The position numbers and the translations under genes are program-made. From an uncultured Marivita sp. (GTDB lineage Bacteria > Pseudomonadota > Alphaproteobacteria > Rhodobacterales > Rhodobacteraceae): a stretch of 63,239 nucleotides of DNA. The stretch's first letter is position 1. Each line of letters begins with the position of its first letter. The stretch spans positions 1 to 63,239 of the forward strand of contig CANNCS010000006.1 of assembly GCA_947503115.1 (NCBI GenBank). The letters run 5' to 3'. The notes below the pieces were generated by a model. That model was not told the origin of the DNA. It searched no databases and saw only the letters and a list, made by a program, of their open reading frames with translations. This document shows positions 9,383 to 18,899 of the stretch, in pieces.

Positions 9383-9400
9383 GGGAACTTTCGGAGGCAA

Positions 9401-9949
9401 TCAGTTGAGCATGAACCGGGCGATGATGATGCCGAGTGGGATCACGACAAACAATCCAAGCACGACCCAAAGTCCCGTGTTTGACCGGGGCCCCGCACCC
9501 GATCCCGCCGTGCCTATAACTCCTTTAGAGGAGTCCGATCGGATGGGAGCGCCGCCCATTGCAGCCTTTGGTTCGTTGAACGTGCCAATCCAGCGCAGAG
9601 GCGTGGCGATGGTCAAATCCTGTTCCGTCTGGTCAAACGCCTGTGACGGCAAAACCAGCGCAAACCCTGTCAGAGCATCAAGCCGTGTGCGCATCGCTTG
9701 AAAATCGGAACCGGACACGTCGTGCGCATTGATCAAGTATTGCGATAGGGACATTTCGCCCAGATCGCGGATGTTGACGACTTCGACAAAAGCAGACCGT
9801 AGGGACTTTGCTCCAAGCGCATATTGCAGCGGCCATTCACCCGTGCCCGCCTGCGTCGTGAACCGTTCAATCGCTTCACGCGGCAGGTCGATATGAAAAA
9901 GCCGGATCACGCCATGCTCACTGGTCTTGATGTGCATGGTCGTGCTCAT
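9401..9949 (-). CDS. Tail-anchored membrane protein between pyrB and pyrC'
   Basis: Unrecognised protein, 182 residues. A soluble N-terminal region of about 125 residues is followed by a Gly/Ser-rich linker (about 130-155) and one C-terminal hydrophobic helix ([19 protein letters not shown]), so it looks tail-anchored with the bulk in the cytosol. The start overlaps the pyrB stop (ATGA), which implies translational coupling to aspartate carbamoyltransferase. Whether it and the next small protein tether pyrimidine enzymes to the membrane is speculation. Confidence 0.75.
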   Translation of the reverse strand: MSTTMHIKTSEHGVIRLFHIDLPREAIERFTTQAGTGEWPLQYALGAKSLRSAFVEVVNIRDLGEMSLSQYLINAHDVSGSDFQAMRTRLDALTGFALVLPSQAFDQTEQDLTIATPLRWIGTFNEPKAAMGGAPIRSDSSKGVIGTAGSGAGPRSNTGLWVVLGLFVVIPLGIIIARFMLN

Positions 9950-10911
9950 ACCATGACGCCCTCGGACTGCGCCTCGCGTCTTTCCCGCAGCGACCGTGCC
10001 AGCAGGTCCATTGCGGCCATCCGCACGGCGACACCCATTTCCACCTGTTCCTGAATCACCGAACGGTTGATGTCGTCGGCCAGTGTACCGTCGATCTCGA
10101 CCCCGCGGTTCATCGGGCCGGGATGCATGATGATGGCGTCGTCCTTGGCATAGCTCAGCTTTTCCGCGTCTAGACCATAGCGGTGGTAGTATTCCCGCTC
10201 GGACGGGATGAACCCGCCATCCATGCGCTCTTTCTGGAGGCGCAGCATCATAACAACGTCGACGTCCTTGAGCCCCTCGCGCATGTCCTCGAAAACTTCG
10301 ACACCGAACTCACCGATCCCGGACGGCATCAGCGTCGGCGGGCCAACAAGGCGCACACGGTTTTCCATCTTGCCCAGCAGCAGGATGTTTGATCGAGCCA
10401 CGCGGCTGTGGGAAATGTCGCCACAGATCGCGATGGATAGGCGATGCAAACGTCCCTTGGCACGCCGGATGGTCAACGCATCCAACAACGCCTGCGTCGG
10501 ATGTTCGTGCTTGCCGTCGCCTGCGTTCAGAACCGCGCAATTCACCTTCTGCGACAGCAGATCGACCGCGCCCGAATGAGGGTGTCGTACCACCAGAAGA
10601 TCGGGATGCATGGCGTTCAACGTCAGTGCAGTGTCGATTAGGGTTTCGCCCTTTTTCACCGACGACGCTTGCATCGCCATGTTCATCACATCCGCCCCCA
10701 AACGCTTGCCTGCCAGCTCAAAGCTGGCCTGCGTCCGGGTAGAGTTTTCGAAGAACATGTTGATCTGCGTCATCCCCGCCAGCACGTCTGTGCTCGGCGT
10801 CCGCTTGCGATTGCGGTCGGCATATTGGTCCGACAGATCCAGCAGGGTGGTGATTTCGTCAGGGCGGAGGGGTTCGATCCCAAGCAGGTGTCGTTGATCG
10901 AAACGCATCAT
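9946..10911 (-). CDS. pyrB: Aspartate carbamoyltransferase catalytic chain
   Basis: Condenses carbamoyl phosphate with aspartate in de novo pyrimidine synthesis, in the cytosol. It has 321 residues. The carbamoyl-phosphate loop FFENSTRT is at 53-60, and [19 protein letters not shown] and [10 protein letters not shown] follow in order. The start is one of two adjacent ATGs (10911 or 10908), behind an AAAGG. No regulatory chain gene is present. The neighbouring degenerate dihydroorotase suggests the PyrB/PyrC' type of holoenzyme. Confidence 0.95.
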   Translation of the reverse strand: MMRFDQRHLLGIEPLRPDEITTLLDLSDQYADRNRKRTPSTDVLAGMTQINMFFENSTRTQASFELAGKRLGADVMNMAMQASSVKKGETLIDTALTLNAMHPDLLVVRHPHSGAVDLLSQKVNCAVLNAGDGKHEHPTQALLDALTIRRAKGRLHRLSIAICGDISHSRVARSNILLLGKMENRVRLVGPPTLMPSGIGEFGVEVFEDMREGLKDVDVVMMLRLQKERMDGGFIPSEREYYHRYGLDAEKLSYAKDDAIIMHPGPMNRGVEIDGTLADDINRSVIQEQVEMGVAVRMAAMDLLARSLRERREAQSEGVMV

Positions 10912-11011
10912 CAGGCCTTTTCGGAGTACTCGGGTGCTTATAGAAACTGCACCGTCGCGCGGCAAGACCGTGTTCCCTTTTGCGCGACACAATGCCGGGA
11001 TAGGGTGCAGC

Positions 11012-11800
11012 ATGGATTCGCAAATCGACTGGCACGCGGCGCGCGCTGCCCTTGAATGGCAGCTTGAGATGGGTGTGACCGAGACAATCTCGGAAACGCC
11101 CGTTAACCGCTTTGAACAAGTGGCCCCGCCGCCGAAGGCAGGTGTTGGGCATGGCGTCGCCGCGCCAACCATGCCCGTTCAAGCCGTGCCCGAGGTCGAT
11201 CCGGTGGCCGAAGCCGAAGCAGCCGCCCGCGCTGCACCGGATCTTTCTGCGTTGCAGGCGGCAATGGCCGAGTATCCGCATTGCGAGTTGCGCAAAGGGG
11301 CGCGCAATCTGGTGTTCTGTGATGGCGTTGCAGGCGCGCGTGTGATGATCATCGGCGAAGCGCCGGGGCGTGATGAAGACCGGATCGGCAAACCCTTTGT
11401 TGGTCGCGCTGGGCAATTGCTGGACAAGATGTTGGCAGCGATTGATCTGGGTCGCGATCGCGAGGGGGATCAGGCTGTCTACATCACCAACGTACTGCCG
11501 TGGCGTCCGCCGCAGAACCGTGATCCCAAGCCCGATGAAATGGGAATGATGCTGCCATTCCTGAAACGTCATATTGCGCTGGCAAAACCCGAGGTTTTGG
11601 TCGTGATGGGCAATATCTCGTGTCAGGCGTTGTTGGGTAAACGCGGCATCACGCGTCTACGCGGCCAGTGGGCCGAGGCCGAAGGTCTGCCTGTAATCCC
11701 CATGTTCCACCCTGCCTACCTATTGCGCAACCCCTCTGCCAAGCGCGAGGCCTGGGCCGATCTGCTCGACCTTAATGCGCGTTTGAATAAGAAAGCCTGA
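11012..11800 (+). CDS. Type-4-like uracil-DNA glycosylase
   Basis: Removes uracil from DNA. It has 262 residues: a poorly conserved N-terminal region (1-80), then the UDG fold with GEAPGRDED (115-123), [11 protein letters not shown] (128-138), [14 protein letters not shown] (157-170), VVMGN (197-201) and HPAYLL (233-238). Canonical family-4 enzymes hold a [4Fe-4S] cluster with four Cys. Here only Cys91 is in place, and the K-C-R motif reads P163-W164-R165. This pattern fits an alphaproteobacterial subgroup lacking cluster ligands, as far as I remember. The ATG at 11012 is preferred over in-frame upstream codons because the extension overlaps the pyrB leader. Confidence 0.88.
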   Translation: MDSQIDWHAARAALEWQLEMGVTETISETPVNRFEQVAPPPKAGVGHGVAAPTMPVQAVPEVDPVAEAEAAARAAPDLSALQAAMAEYPHCELRKGARNLVFCDGVAGARVMIIGEAPGRDEDRIGKPFVGRAGQLLDKMLAAIDLGRDREGDQAVYITNVLPWRPPQNRDPKPDEMGMMLPFLKRHIALAKPEVLVVMGNISCQALLGKRGITRLRGQWAEAEGLPVIPMFHPAYLLRNPSAKREAWADLLDLNARLNKKA

Positions 11801-11803
11801 TCC

Positions 11804-12346
11804 ATGAGCCGTATCGACGAAAGCAAAGACTTCCTACCCATCCGCATCGCCGTTCTGACGGTCAGTGACACGCGCTCCATGGCCGAGGATCGTTCAGGCG
11901 ACACGCTGGTGGGACGGATCGAAGGCGCGGGTCACATCGTGGCCGACCGCAAGATCATTCAGGACGAACGCGATCAGATCGCAGCACAGCTTCGCGCTTG
12001 GTGCGATCAGTCCGATATCGACGTGGTGATTTCCACCGGTGGCACAGGTTTGACTGGGCGTGATGTGACGGTCGAAGCGCACCGCGATGTCTACGAAAAA
12101 GAGATCGACGCGTTTGGCACCGTCTTCACCATGGTTTCGTTCCAAAAGATCGGCACCAGCGCCATTCAGAGCCGTGCCACTGGCGGTGTGCGCAATGGAA
12201 CCTACCTTTTTGCGCTGCCTGGCAGCCCCGGTGCTTGCAAGGATGCATGGGATGAAATTTTGAGCTTCCAGCTCGATTACAGGCACCGTCCTTGTAACTT
12301 TGTCGAGATTTTACCGCGATTGGACGAGCATCTGCGACGGAAATAG
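11804..12346 (+). CDS. moaB: Molybdenum cofactor biosynthesis protein MoaB
   Basis: MoaB/Mog-fold protein linked to adenylylation of molybdopterin in the cytosol; 180 residues. The molybdopterin-binding motif STGGTGLTGRDVT is near 77-89, and FALPGSPGACKDAWDEIL is near 145-162. It starts three bases after the UDG stop, so the two are probably cotranscribed, though no functional link is apparent. It is followed by a small hairpin at 12351-12371. Confidence 0.92.
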   Translation: MSRIDESKDFLPIRIAVLTVSDTRSMAEDRSGDTLVGRIEGAGHIVADRKIIQDERDQIAAQLRAWCDQSDIDVVISTGGTGLTGRDVTVEAHRDVYEKEIDAFGTVFTMVSFQKIGTSAIQSRATGGVRNGTYLFALPGSPGACKDAWDEILSFQLDYRHRPCNFVEILPRLDEHLRRK

Positions 12347-12350
12347 CATT

Positions 12351-12371
12351 TCTCTTCGTGTAACGAAGAGA
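12351..12371 (+). terminator. Hairpin after moaB
   Basis: The 8-bp inverted repeat TCTCTTCG / CGAAGAGA with a TGTAA loop starts five bases after the moaB stop. No clear T-run follows, so termination strength is doubtful. It separates moaB from the RND efflux pair and lies just before a promoter-like sequence. Confidence 0.45.
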
Positions 12372-12378
12372 TGAGTTA

Positions 12379-12410
12379 TTGGAAAATATGCAGTTCTGGC
12401 TATCTGATAG
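12379..12410 (+). promoter_or_regulatory. Possible promoter/operator of the RND efflux operon
   Basis: TTGGAA (12379-12384) and TATCTG (12401-12406) are spaced by 16 bases, a sigma-70-like arrangement 33 bases before the adaptor gene. The -10 overlaps a short dyad, CTATC-T-GATAG (12400-12410), which could bind a repressor. Efflux operons are often locally repressed, but no regulator gene adjoins. Confidence 0.35.
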
Positions 12411-12438
12411 ACAAAGCTGATGATGAGGATTGTCGCAC

Positions 12439-13896
12439 ATGCGGTTTTTACGCCGTAGCCTGACAGGGCTTTTTCTACTTTCGTTGACGCTTGGGCTTTT
12501 GGCGTATGCCGGCGTGCAGGTCCGCGATGCCGTGCAAGAACGGATGGCACAAGAGCCGCGCAGCTTCCCGCAGCGTGAACGTGTGTTTGCGGTTAACGTG
12601 GTGACTGCTGATTTCCAAACAGTGACACCGATTCTAACCGCCTTTGGTCAGATCGAAAGTGTGCGGACCTTGGAGTTGCGTGCCGCGGCCGGTGGACGTG
12701 TTCTGGAAATCGCCCCCGAATTCATCGAAGGCGGTTCCGTAACTGAGGGCCAGATGCTGGTGCGGGTCGATCCAACTGATGCCGAGGCGGTGTTGCAGCG
12801 GGTTGAAAGCGACATCCTTGATTCCGAGGCTGAAAAGCGAGAGGCGGAACGTGCCATCGTTCTGGCACGCGATGAATTGGTTGCGGCCGAGGAACAAGCG
12901 GCGCTGCGCGAACGTGCGTACCAGCGGCAGGTCGATTTGCAGGGTCGGGGTGTCGGCACTGCGGCCGCTGTCGAGGTGGCTGAACTGGCGGCCGCTCAGG
13001 CACGACAAGCTGTTCTGTCGCGGCGGCAAGCAGTGGCGCAGGCCGAGGCGCGCATTGATCAGGCGACAACACGCCTGTCCCGCGCCGTCATCGCCGCGGC
13101 CGAAGCACAACGGCGTCTGGACGACACGCTGGTCACGGCCGACTTCTCGGGGACGTTGGCGGATGTGACGGTGGTGCAGGGGCGTCTTGTGTCGTCCAAC
13201 GAACAGCTTGCCCGCTTGATCGACGCTGATGCTCTCGAAGTTGCGTTCCGGGTATCGACCCAGCAATTCGCACGCCTGCTGGATGACGACGGGAAATTGA
13301 ACAAATCGGATGTCACTGTTGTTCTGGACGTTTTTGGCACCAATCTGACCGCGACCGGTACACTTAGCCGCGCAGGGGCAGCCGTGGGCGATGGCCAGAC
13401 CGGGCGGCAATTGTTCGCAACCTTGAACAGCGCGCCAGGTTTCCGTCCGGGTGATTTCGTGACCGTGCAGATCGACGAACCGCAGCTTGAAAACGTGGCG
13501 CGCTTGCCCGCGTCGTCATTGAGCGCGGCGAACGAGGTGCTCGTGATCGCCGAAGAAGACAGACTGGAGGTCGTGCCCGTCAACTTGCTCCGCCGTCAGG
13601 GCGATGATGTTCTAGTGCGCGCGCGCGGCTTGCAAGGGCGCGAGGTTGTGGCCGAACGTACGCCGCTACTGGGTGCCGGGATCAAGGTCCGTCCGTTACG
13701 CGAGGCCGGACAAGCCGCGCCGGAAGAGCCGGAAATGGTCGAACTTACCGAAGAACGCCGCGCGCGTCTGACCGCCTTTGTTCAGGCCAACACGCGCATG
13801 CCTGAAGAGGCGCGTCAGCGCATCCTGCAACAGCTCTCGGAAGGAACTGTCCCCGCGCAGGTGGTTGAACGCATCGAATCCCGGATGGGAGGGTAA
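12439..13896 (+). CDS. RND efflux periplasmic adaptor subunit
   Basis: Membrane-fusion (HlyD/AcrA-like) protein that couples an RND pump to the outer membrane; 485 residues. An N-terminal signal-anchor (about 7-26) is followed by a lipoyl/barrel-sandwich half near 60-90, a long Ala/Glu/Arg-rich coiled-coil hairpin (about 115-220) and beta-barrel and membrane-proximal domains. The C-terminal tail near 430-485 (EERRARLTAFVQ..) is an unusual helical extension. The ATG at 12439 was chosen over an in-frame TTG at 12430; GAGGA lies upstream. The permease gene begins four bases after the stop. Confidence 0.9.
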   Translation: MRFLRRSLTGLFLLSLTLGLLAYAGVQVRDAVQERMAQEPRSFPQRERVFAVNVVTADFQTVTPILTAFGQIESVRTLELRAAAGGRVLEIAPEFIEGGSVTEGQMLVRVDPTDAEAVLQRVESDILDSEAEKREAERAIVLARDELVAAEEQAALRERAYQRQVDLQGRGVGTAAAVEVAELAAAQARQAVLSRRQAVAQAEARIDQATTRLSRAVIAAAEAQRRLDDTLVTADFSGTLADVTVVQGRLVSSNEQLARLIDADALEVAFRVSTQQFARLLDDDGKLNKSDVTVVLDVFGTNLTATGTLSRAGAAVGDGQTGRQLFATLNSAPGFRPGDFVTVQIDEPQLENVARLPASSLSAANEVLVIAEEDRLEVVPVNLLRRQGDDVLVRARGLQGREVVAERTPLLGAGIKVRPLREAGQAAPEEPEMVELTEERRARLTAFVQANTRMPEEARQRILQQLSEGTVPAQVVERIESRMGG

Positions 13897-13899
13897 GAT

Positions 13900-16800
13900 A
13901 TGGTCCGCACTCTGTCAGGTAAGGCGGGGGGGATCCTCAGCTATTTTGTACGCCACCGGACGGTCGCGAACCTGCTGCTGATCCTGCTGTTGGCGGCAGG
14001 TGCGGTGTCGATCCCCAACATGCGAGCGCAGTTTTTCCCTGATGTGATCGTCGATGATGTCGATGTTTCGGTTGTCTGGGATGGCGCAGGTGCCGACGAT
14101 GTGGATCGTGGCATTGTCCAGGTTCTGGAACCGGCGGTGTTATCCGTTGAAGGGGTCGAAAGTTCAGAAGCCACGTCGCGCGAAGGACGTGCCAGCATCC
14201 GGCTGGAATTCGAACCCGGTTGGGACATGTCGCGCGCAGCAGATGATGTACAGACAGCGATTGATGCGGTTTCCACATTGCCTACTGATGCCGAAGATCC
14301 GGTGGTCCGGCGCGGGGCATGGCGTGACAGGGTCACAGATTTGGTCATCACGGGCCCTGTCGGCGTCGATCAACTTGCCCGATTCTCCGATGAACTGAGC
14401 GCCCGCTTGTTCGCTGAAGGCGTCACCCGGACCACCATTCGGGGTTTGTCGGCACCACGTACCGTGATCGAAGTTCCATCAGCAAACTTGATCGCATTTG
14501 ATATTTCCATGCGGCAGATCTCCGATGCGATTGCTCAAGAGGTAGATGCCGATCCAGCGGGCGACGTTGGCAATGCCAACACCCGCGTCCGCACCGGTGT
14601 TGAAAAACGCAGTGCAGAACAGATCGCTGATATCGTCCTCCGATCGAATCCTGACGGATCGAACCTCACGGTTGGTGACGTCGGTACCATCGTCATCGAA
14701 GGTATCGACCGCGAACGCAGCTACTTTGTTGGCGAAAACCCCGCGATTTCCATTCGCGTTGACCGCAGCGATCAGGGCGATGCAATCGCGATCCAGCGCA
14801 AAGTCGAAGAGGTGGCGACAGAGTTTGAGGCCTCTTTACCGGCTGGCGTGTCCATTGACCTCATCCGCACTCGCGCCGAAGCGATCACCGGACGTTTGGA
14901 CATCTTGCTCGACAATGGGCTGACTGGACTTGGGTTGGTGGTCTTGCTGCTGTTCCTGTTCTTGAACGCGCGCACTGCTTTTTGGGTCGCGGCGGGCATT
15001 CCTGCTGCGATGATGGCCGCGATTGCGCTGATGTATGCGGGAGGGATCACCATCAACATGATCTCGCTCTTTGCGCTGATCATCACATTGGGCATCGTCG
15101 TGGATGATGCCATCGTCGTGGGTGAACATGCCGATCACCTGGCCCGGGCCGGCTTACCTCCGGTCGAGGCGGCGGAACGCGCAGCGCAACGTATGGCTCT
15201 GCCGGTGTTTGCGGCGACCTTGACCACCATTATCGCGTTCTTCGGCCTTGTTGCCATCGGAGGGCGCTTTGGCGACCTGATCGCGGATATCCCGTTTACC
15301 GTTATCGCGGTTCTGGCTGCGTCGTTGGTGGAATGCTTCCTCATCCTGCCGAACCACATGGCGCATGCCATCGCCCACAGCGCCAAGGAACACTGGTACG
15401 ACATCCCGTCACGCGTGGTGAACCGAGGCTTCCGTTGGATGCGGGAAACACTGTTCCGACCGTTCATGGCTTTGATCATTCACGCGCGTTATGCCGTGTT
15501 GGCAGGCGCGGTGGTGCTGCTTGCGTCGCAAGCCGCATTGTTCATCCGGGGTGATGTGCAATGGCGCTTCTTCAATTCGCCAGAACAAAGCTCAGTTACG
15601 GGCAACTTTGCGATGGCCCCCGGCGCCACCCGCGAAGACACATTCGAGATGATGCGCATCTTCCAGAGATCGGTCGATGATGTCGCCAAGAGCTTTGAAG
15701 AGCGGCATGGCGTAAACCCGATTGACTATGTGATCGCCGAAGTTGGCGGCAATGCCGGACGCGGGATCGCCGGGGCCGATACCAAGGACGCCGATCAGCT
15801 GGGCGGTATCTCCATTGAACTGATCGACGCAGACTTGCGCCCGTTTTCCAGCCGTGCCTTCGTGAGTGAATTGCAGGACAGCGTGCCGCGCCATCCGATG
15901 GTGGAAACCATCAGTTTCCGCAGCTGGGGCAGTGGCCCTCAAAGCGATGCTTTGGACGTGCAGTTCTACGGCGCAAGCGCCGATACGCTCAAGGCAGCGT
16001 CCGAAGACCTTAAGAATGCTTTGTTGCAGTATCCCGAAGTGTCGGCAGTCGAAGACAACCTTGCCTATGACAAGGAAGAACTGATCCTCGAACTCACACC
16101 CCAAGGCCAGGCTTTGGGCTTTACCATCGACGGTCTGGGCAGCGTGCTGCGTGCGCGCCTTGGTGGCGTCGAAGCCGCCACCTACCCCGATGGACCTCGC
16201 AGCGCCGAGATTCGCGTTGAACTGCCCATCGGCGAATTGACAGCCGATTTTCTCGAACGAACGCAAATGCGCACGCCTGAAGGCGCATATGTGCAACTGG
16301 CAGATATCGTCAGCGTCGAACGTCGCACCGGGTTTTCAACCGTCCGGCGCGAGAATGGCATCCGCCTGATCTCTGTCACAGGGGACATTTCCGAAGACGA
16401 TGCTGCACGGGCGAATGACATCATGTTGGCGCTTGAGACCGAAATCTTGCCCAACATCGCCAGCGAACGTCAGGTGGATTACCGACTGTCGGGCCTGAGC
16501 GAGCAAGAAGGCGATTTCCTCAACGATGCGCGCACTGGACTGATCCTAGCACTTCTTGCGATCTACCTCGTGCTGTCATGGGTGTTCGCCAGCTGGACAC
16601 GCCCCTTGGTGGTCATGTCGGTGATCCCGTTTGGTCTGGTCGGCACGATCTATGGCCATGCGGCTTGGGATGTACCGCTTAGTATGTTCACTGTGGTGGG
16701 GCTTTTGGGGATGACCGGAATCATCATCAACGACTCCATCGTTCTGGTTACGACGATTGACGAAAAGGCGCAGGATCGCGGCTTGATTCCGTCGATCATA

Positions 16801-17307
16801 GATGGCGCCTCTGACCGACTGCGCCCGGTGTTCCTCACAACGGCGACAACTGTTCTGGGGCTTGTGCCACTGCTCTACGAGCAATCCAGTCAAGCACAAT
16901 TCCTGAAGCCAACGGTCATCACTCTTGTTTACGGGCTGGGCTTTGGCATGTTCCTCGTGCTTCTGATCGTGCCGTCGCTGATTGCCATTCAGAACGACAT
17001 CGGGCGCTTGACGCAGACTGCGCGTCGCGGCCTGCGGTTCCGTCAGGGCGGCATCCGCGTTGCCTTGGGCGCGGCGTCGCTATTGATCGTCGGATGGCTT
17101 GCCGCAACGATGGGGGCCTTTGCCCTGACCGGGGCCTTGCCCGAGATGCTCTCAGCAGCGCTGGCGGACACGCCTCTGGCTGGGGATCTCACCCTGGCAA
17201 GAAGCCTTGGTTTCTTCGTGCTCGGAGCCGCAGTGATCTGTCTTGCGGTCTACCTGCTCTCGGCAGTGGTGCTAGTGGTGTCACGGATGCGCAGCCGGGC
17301 GGCCTGA
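13900..17307 (+). CDS. RND family efflux permease (AcrB-like)
   Basis: Proton-driven inner-membrane efflux pump, 1135 residues, slightly longer than typical AcrB. The first helix (NLLLILLLAAGAVSIP) is followed by MRAQFFPD, common in RND proteins. A first helix bundle near 330-480 includes GIVVDDAIVVGE, which carries the acidic proton-relay pair. A second periplasmic half and a second bundle (GMTGIIINDSIVLV) follow. An extra hydrophobic pair at the C-terminus (near 1045-1065 and 1105-1130) accounts for the added length. It pairs with the adaptor; no outer-membrane channel gene is present. The substrate is unknown. Confidence 0.93.
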   Translation: MVRTLSGKAGGILSYFVRHRTVANLLLILLLAAGAVSIPNMRAQFFPDVIVDDVDVSVVWDGAGADDVDRGIVQVLEPAVLSVEGVESSEATSREGRASIRLEFEPGWDMSRAADDVQTAIDAVSTLPTDAEDPVVRRGAWRDRVTDLVITGPVGVDQLARFSDELSARLFAEGVTRTTIRGLSAPRTVIEVPSANLIAFDISMRQISDAIAQEVDADPAGDVGNANTRVRTGVEKRSAEQIADIVLRSNPDGSNLTVGDVGTIVIEGIDRERSYFVGENPAISIRVDRSDQGDAIAIQRKVEEVATEFEASLPAGVSIDLIRTRAEAITGRLDILLDNGLTGLGLVVLLLFLFLNARTAFWVAAGIPAAMMAAIALMYAGGITINMISLFALIITLGIVVDDAIVVGEHADHLARAGLPPVEAAERAAQRMALPVFAATLTTIIAFFGLVAIGGRFGDLIADIPFTVIAVLAASLVECFLILPNHMAHAIAHSAKEHWYDIPSRVVNRGFRWMRETLFRPFMALIIHARYAVLAGAVVLLASQAALFIRGDVQWRFFNSPEQSSVTGNFAMAPGATREDTFEMMRIFQRSVDDVAKSFEERHGVNPIDYVIAEVGGNAGRGIAGADTKDADQLGGISIELIDADLRPFSSRAFVSELQDSVPRHPMVETISFRSWGSGPQSDALDVQFYGASADTLKAASEDLKNALLQYPEVSAVEDNLAYDKEELILELTPQGQALGFTIDGLGSVLRARLGGVEAATYPDGPRSAEIRVELPIGELTADFLERTQMRTPEGAYVQLADIVSVERRTGFSTVRRENGIRLISVTGDISEDDAARANDIMLALETEILPNIASERQVDYRLSGLSEQEGDFLNDARTGLILALLAIYLVLSWVFASWTRPLVVMSVIPFGLVGTIYGHAAWDVPLSMFTVVGLLGMTGIIINDSIVLVTTIDEKAQDRGLIPSIIDGASDRLRPVFLTTATTVLGLVPLLYEQSSQAQFLKPTVITLVYGLGFGMFLVLLIVPSLIAIQNDIGRLTQTARRGLRFRQGGIRVALGAASLLIVGWLAATMGAFALTGALPEMLSAALADTPLAGDLTLARSLGFFVLGAAVICLAVYLLSAVVLVVSRMRSRAA

Positions 17308-17310
17308 CGC

Positions 17311-18132
17311 TTAGGGCGAACAGCCAAGAATATCGACGGCGCGGGACGACCCGATCACGGTAAATCGCAGGTCCGACCGGTTCAAAGCAAAGCTGCCACC
17401 TTCGACGTGAACAAGACGGGTGGTTGCGTGAAGGATACCTTCGTCACGGTGGCTGTCGGGCTCCGCGACCCAGACACGCGGATTGCCAGCCTCGACAACG
17501 ACATATTCCGTACCGCCTGCTGACGGCATGTCGATGCGGACATGCAGCACCAAAGCACCGTCCGCGCCGGTCTCGATCGAGCAGGTCACACCGCGCACGC
17601 CGGCCTCGGTCGCGGTATAGGGGCGGTTCGTCAGGGCCGCCGCGATCACTGGGTCAGGACGCGTGACGTTGGGCGGCAAAGTCGCGGTGAACCGCAGATT
17701 GGCGGGAATGCAGATGTCTTTACAGATGCCGATCTGCATTTCGCCAGACAGGTGCATGTCGCGGTCCGTGGTCTGCGCCGTCATATGCAACGGGATCACC
17801 ACTTCGGATTTATAACCGACAGACCGCATCCCTTGTTCGAAGAATACCACGGGCGTCGGCCAGTTGGTCGAGATCGCGTGGATGTTCTGCGAGCCGCTCC
17901 AGTCGAATTGCGGCGGGATCCCCACATCACCTGGCGCACGCCAATAGGTCTTCCACCCCGGCTCCAGAACGATATGTAACGCCGCCATATGCGTGCCGTC
18001 AGGCATTCGCCACCCTGGGCGCAGTTCGACAAGGGACAGACCCGTTGTGTCCGAAGCCGCGGAACCGGTGGGCGCAGCAAGGCCTAAAGCCACAGCCAGC
18101 ACTGCTATGAGGGTATGAAGAAGATGCGTCAT
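17311..18132 (-). CDS. Secreted DsbD-alpha-like domain protein
   Basis: Periplasmic protein of 273 residues with a signal peptide (TLIAVLAVALGLAAP..ASD). The body resembles the N-terminal domain of DsbD/ScsB thiol reductases. ICKDICIP near 150-158 carries the C-x3-C pair expected to exchange disulfides, and YWRAPGDVG and FFEQG are typical. The membrane electron-relay domain and C-terminal thioredoxin domain of DsbD are missing, so it needs another partner. Start ATG 18132 fits the signal peptide; a longer frame overlaps the divergent yqgE leader. It ends three bases from the convergent RND gene. Confidence 0.82.
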   Translation of the reverse strand: MTHLLHTLIAVLAVALGLAAPTGSAASDTTGLSLVELRPGWRMPDGTHMAALHIVLEPGWKTYWRAPGDVGIPPQFDWSGSQNIHAISTNWPTPVVFFEQGMRSVGYKSEVVIPLHMTAQTTDRDMHLSGEMQIGICKDICIPANLRFTATLPPNVTRPDPVIAAALTNRPYTATEAGVRGVTCSIETGADGALVLHVRIDMPSAGGTEYVVVEAGNPRVWVAEPDSHRDEGILHATTRLVHVEGGSFALNRSDLRFTVIGSSRAVDILGCSP

Positions 18133-18247
18133 ACCAAAGCAGATGGCGGTTTTCCGCCGCGATGAAAAGTCACAAACGGGCGATCCGTCGTGTGTGCAGC
18201 GTGTCTGTGCTCTTGCAACCCCGCGCATCGCTGTCCATGTTTCTCTG

Positions 18248-18823
18248 GTGAGCCAGAAAACACCCATCACCGACCTGACAGGGCAAATGCTGATTGCGAT
18301 GCCGGGGATGTCCGATCCTCGGTTTGAGCACAGCCTGATCTACCTGTGCGCCCATTCCACGGAAGGGGCGATGGGATTGATCGTCAACAAACCCTCTGCC
18401 GAGATGAGTTTCGAAACGCTGGTCGACCAACTGCCGATCGAAAACACCGGCAATCTGACCGAGATTCGTGTGCATTTTGGCGGTCCTGTCGAAGTGGGCC
18501 GCGGCTTTGTCCTCCATTCGCCGGATTTTCAGTCCGACATGGCAACGCTGCAGGTGGATGATGACTTCGCCATGACGGCCACGCTCGATGTGCTGGAAAG
18601 CATTGCAGAGGGCGCAGGGCCGGACAAGCGCTTGATCGTTCTGGGCTATGCTGGATGGGGGCCAGGTCAACTTGAAAGCGAAATCGCCCAGAATGGATGG
18701 CTGGTGTGCGAGGCTGACAGCGAGCTGGTGTTTGACACAGTGGATACCGACAAATGGGAAGCAGCGCTGGGCCGTCTGGGCATTTCACCATTGGCCTTGT
18801 CGTCAGAAGGCGGCCGCGCCTGA
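18248..18823 (+). CDS. YqgE/AlgH family protein
   Basis: DUF179 protein of unknown biochemical role. From the GTG at 18248 it has 191 residues and begins with the family pattern D.TG..LIAMPGM.DPRF..S..YLCAHS..GAMGLI.N. The middle has GGPV..GRGF.LH and LGYAGWGPGQLE.EI..NGW, all diagnostic. An in-frame ATG at 18143 would add 35 residues of atypical sequence, so GTG is preferred, but its ribosome-binding site is weak. It is divergent from the DsbD-alpha-like gene. Confidence 0.88.
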   Translation: MSQKTPITDLTGQMLIAMPGMSDPRFEHSLIYLCAHSTEGAMGLIVNKPSAEMSFETLVDQLPIENTGNLTEIRVHFGGPVEVGRGFVLHSPDFQSDMATLQVDDDFAMTATLDVLESIAEGAGPDKRLIVLGYAGWGPGQLESEIAQNGWLVCEADSELVFDTVDTDKWEAALGRLGISPLALSSEGGRA

Positions 18824-18871
18824 GACACGCGCGCCGTAGGCGAGACCTTCGGAAAGGGACGCTGCCCCTCA

Positions 18872-18899
18872 CCCCGAGGTATTTGAAAAACAGAGAAGA
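18872..18899 (+). repeat. Recurrent intergenic element, copy 2
   Basis: CCCC, GAGGTATTTGAAAAA and AGAAGA occur in the same order as the copy at 2875-2903. It begins 48 bases after the yqgE stop and ends at the convergent MBL gene. A short dyad containing CCTTCGGAAAGG lies just upstream (18847-18857), so hairpin plus element may together form a 3'-end module. Confidence 0.45.

Noticed and set aside
10912-11172. N-terminally extended PyrB
   Set aside because: The extension is antisense to the uracil-DNA glycosylase gene and carries no family sequence; the natural start is at the double ATG 10908-10911.
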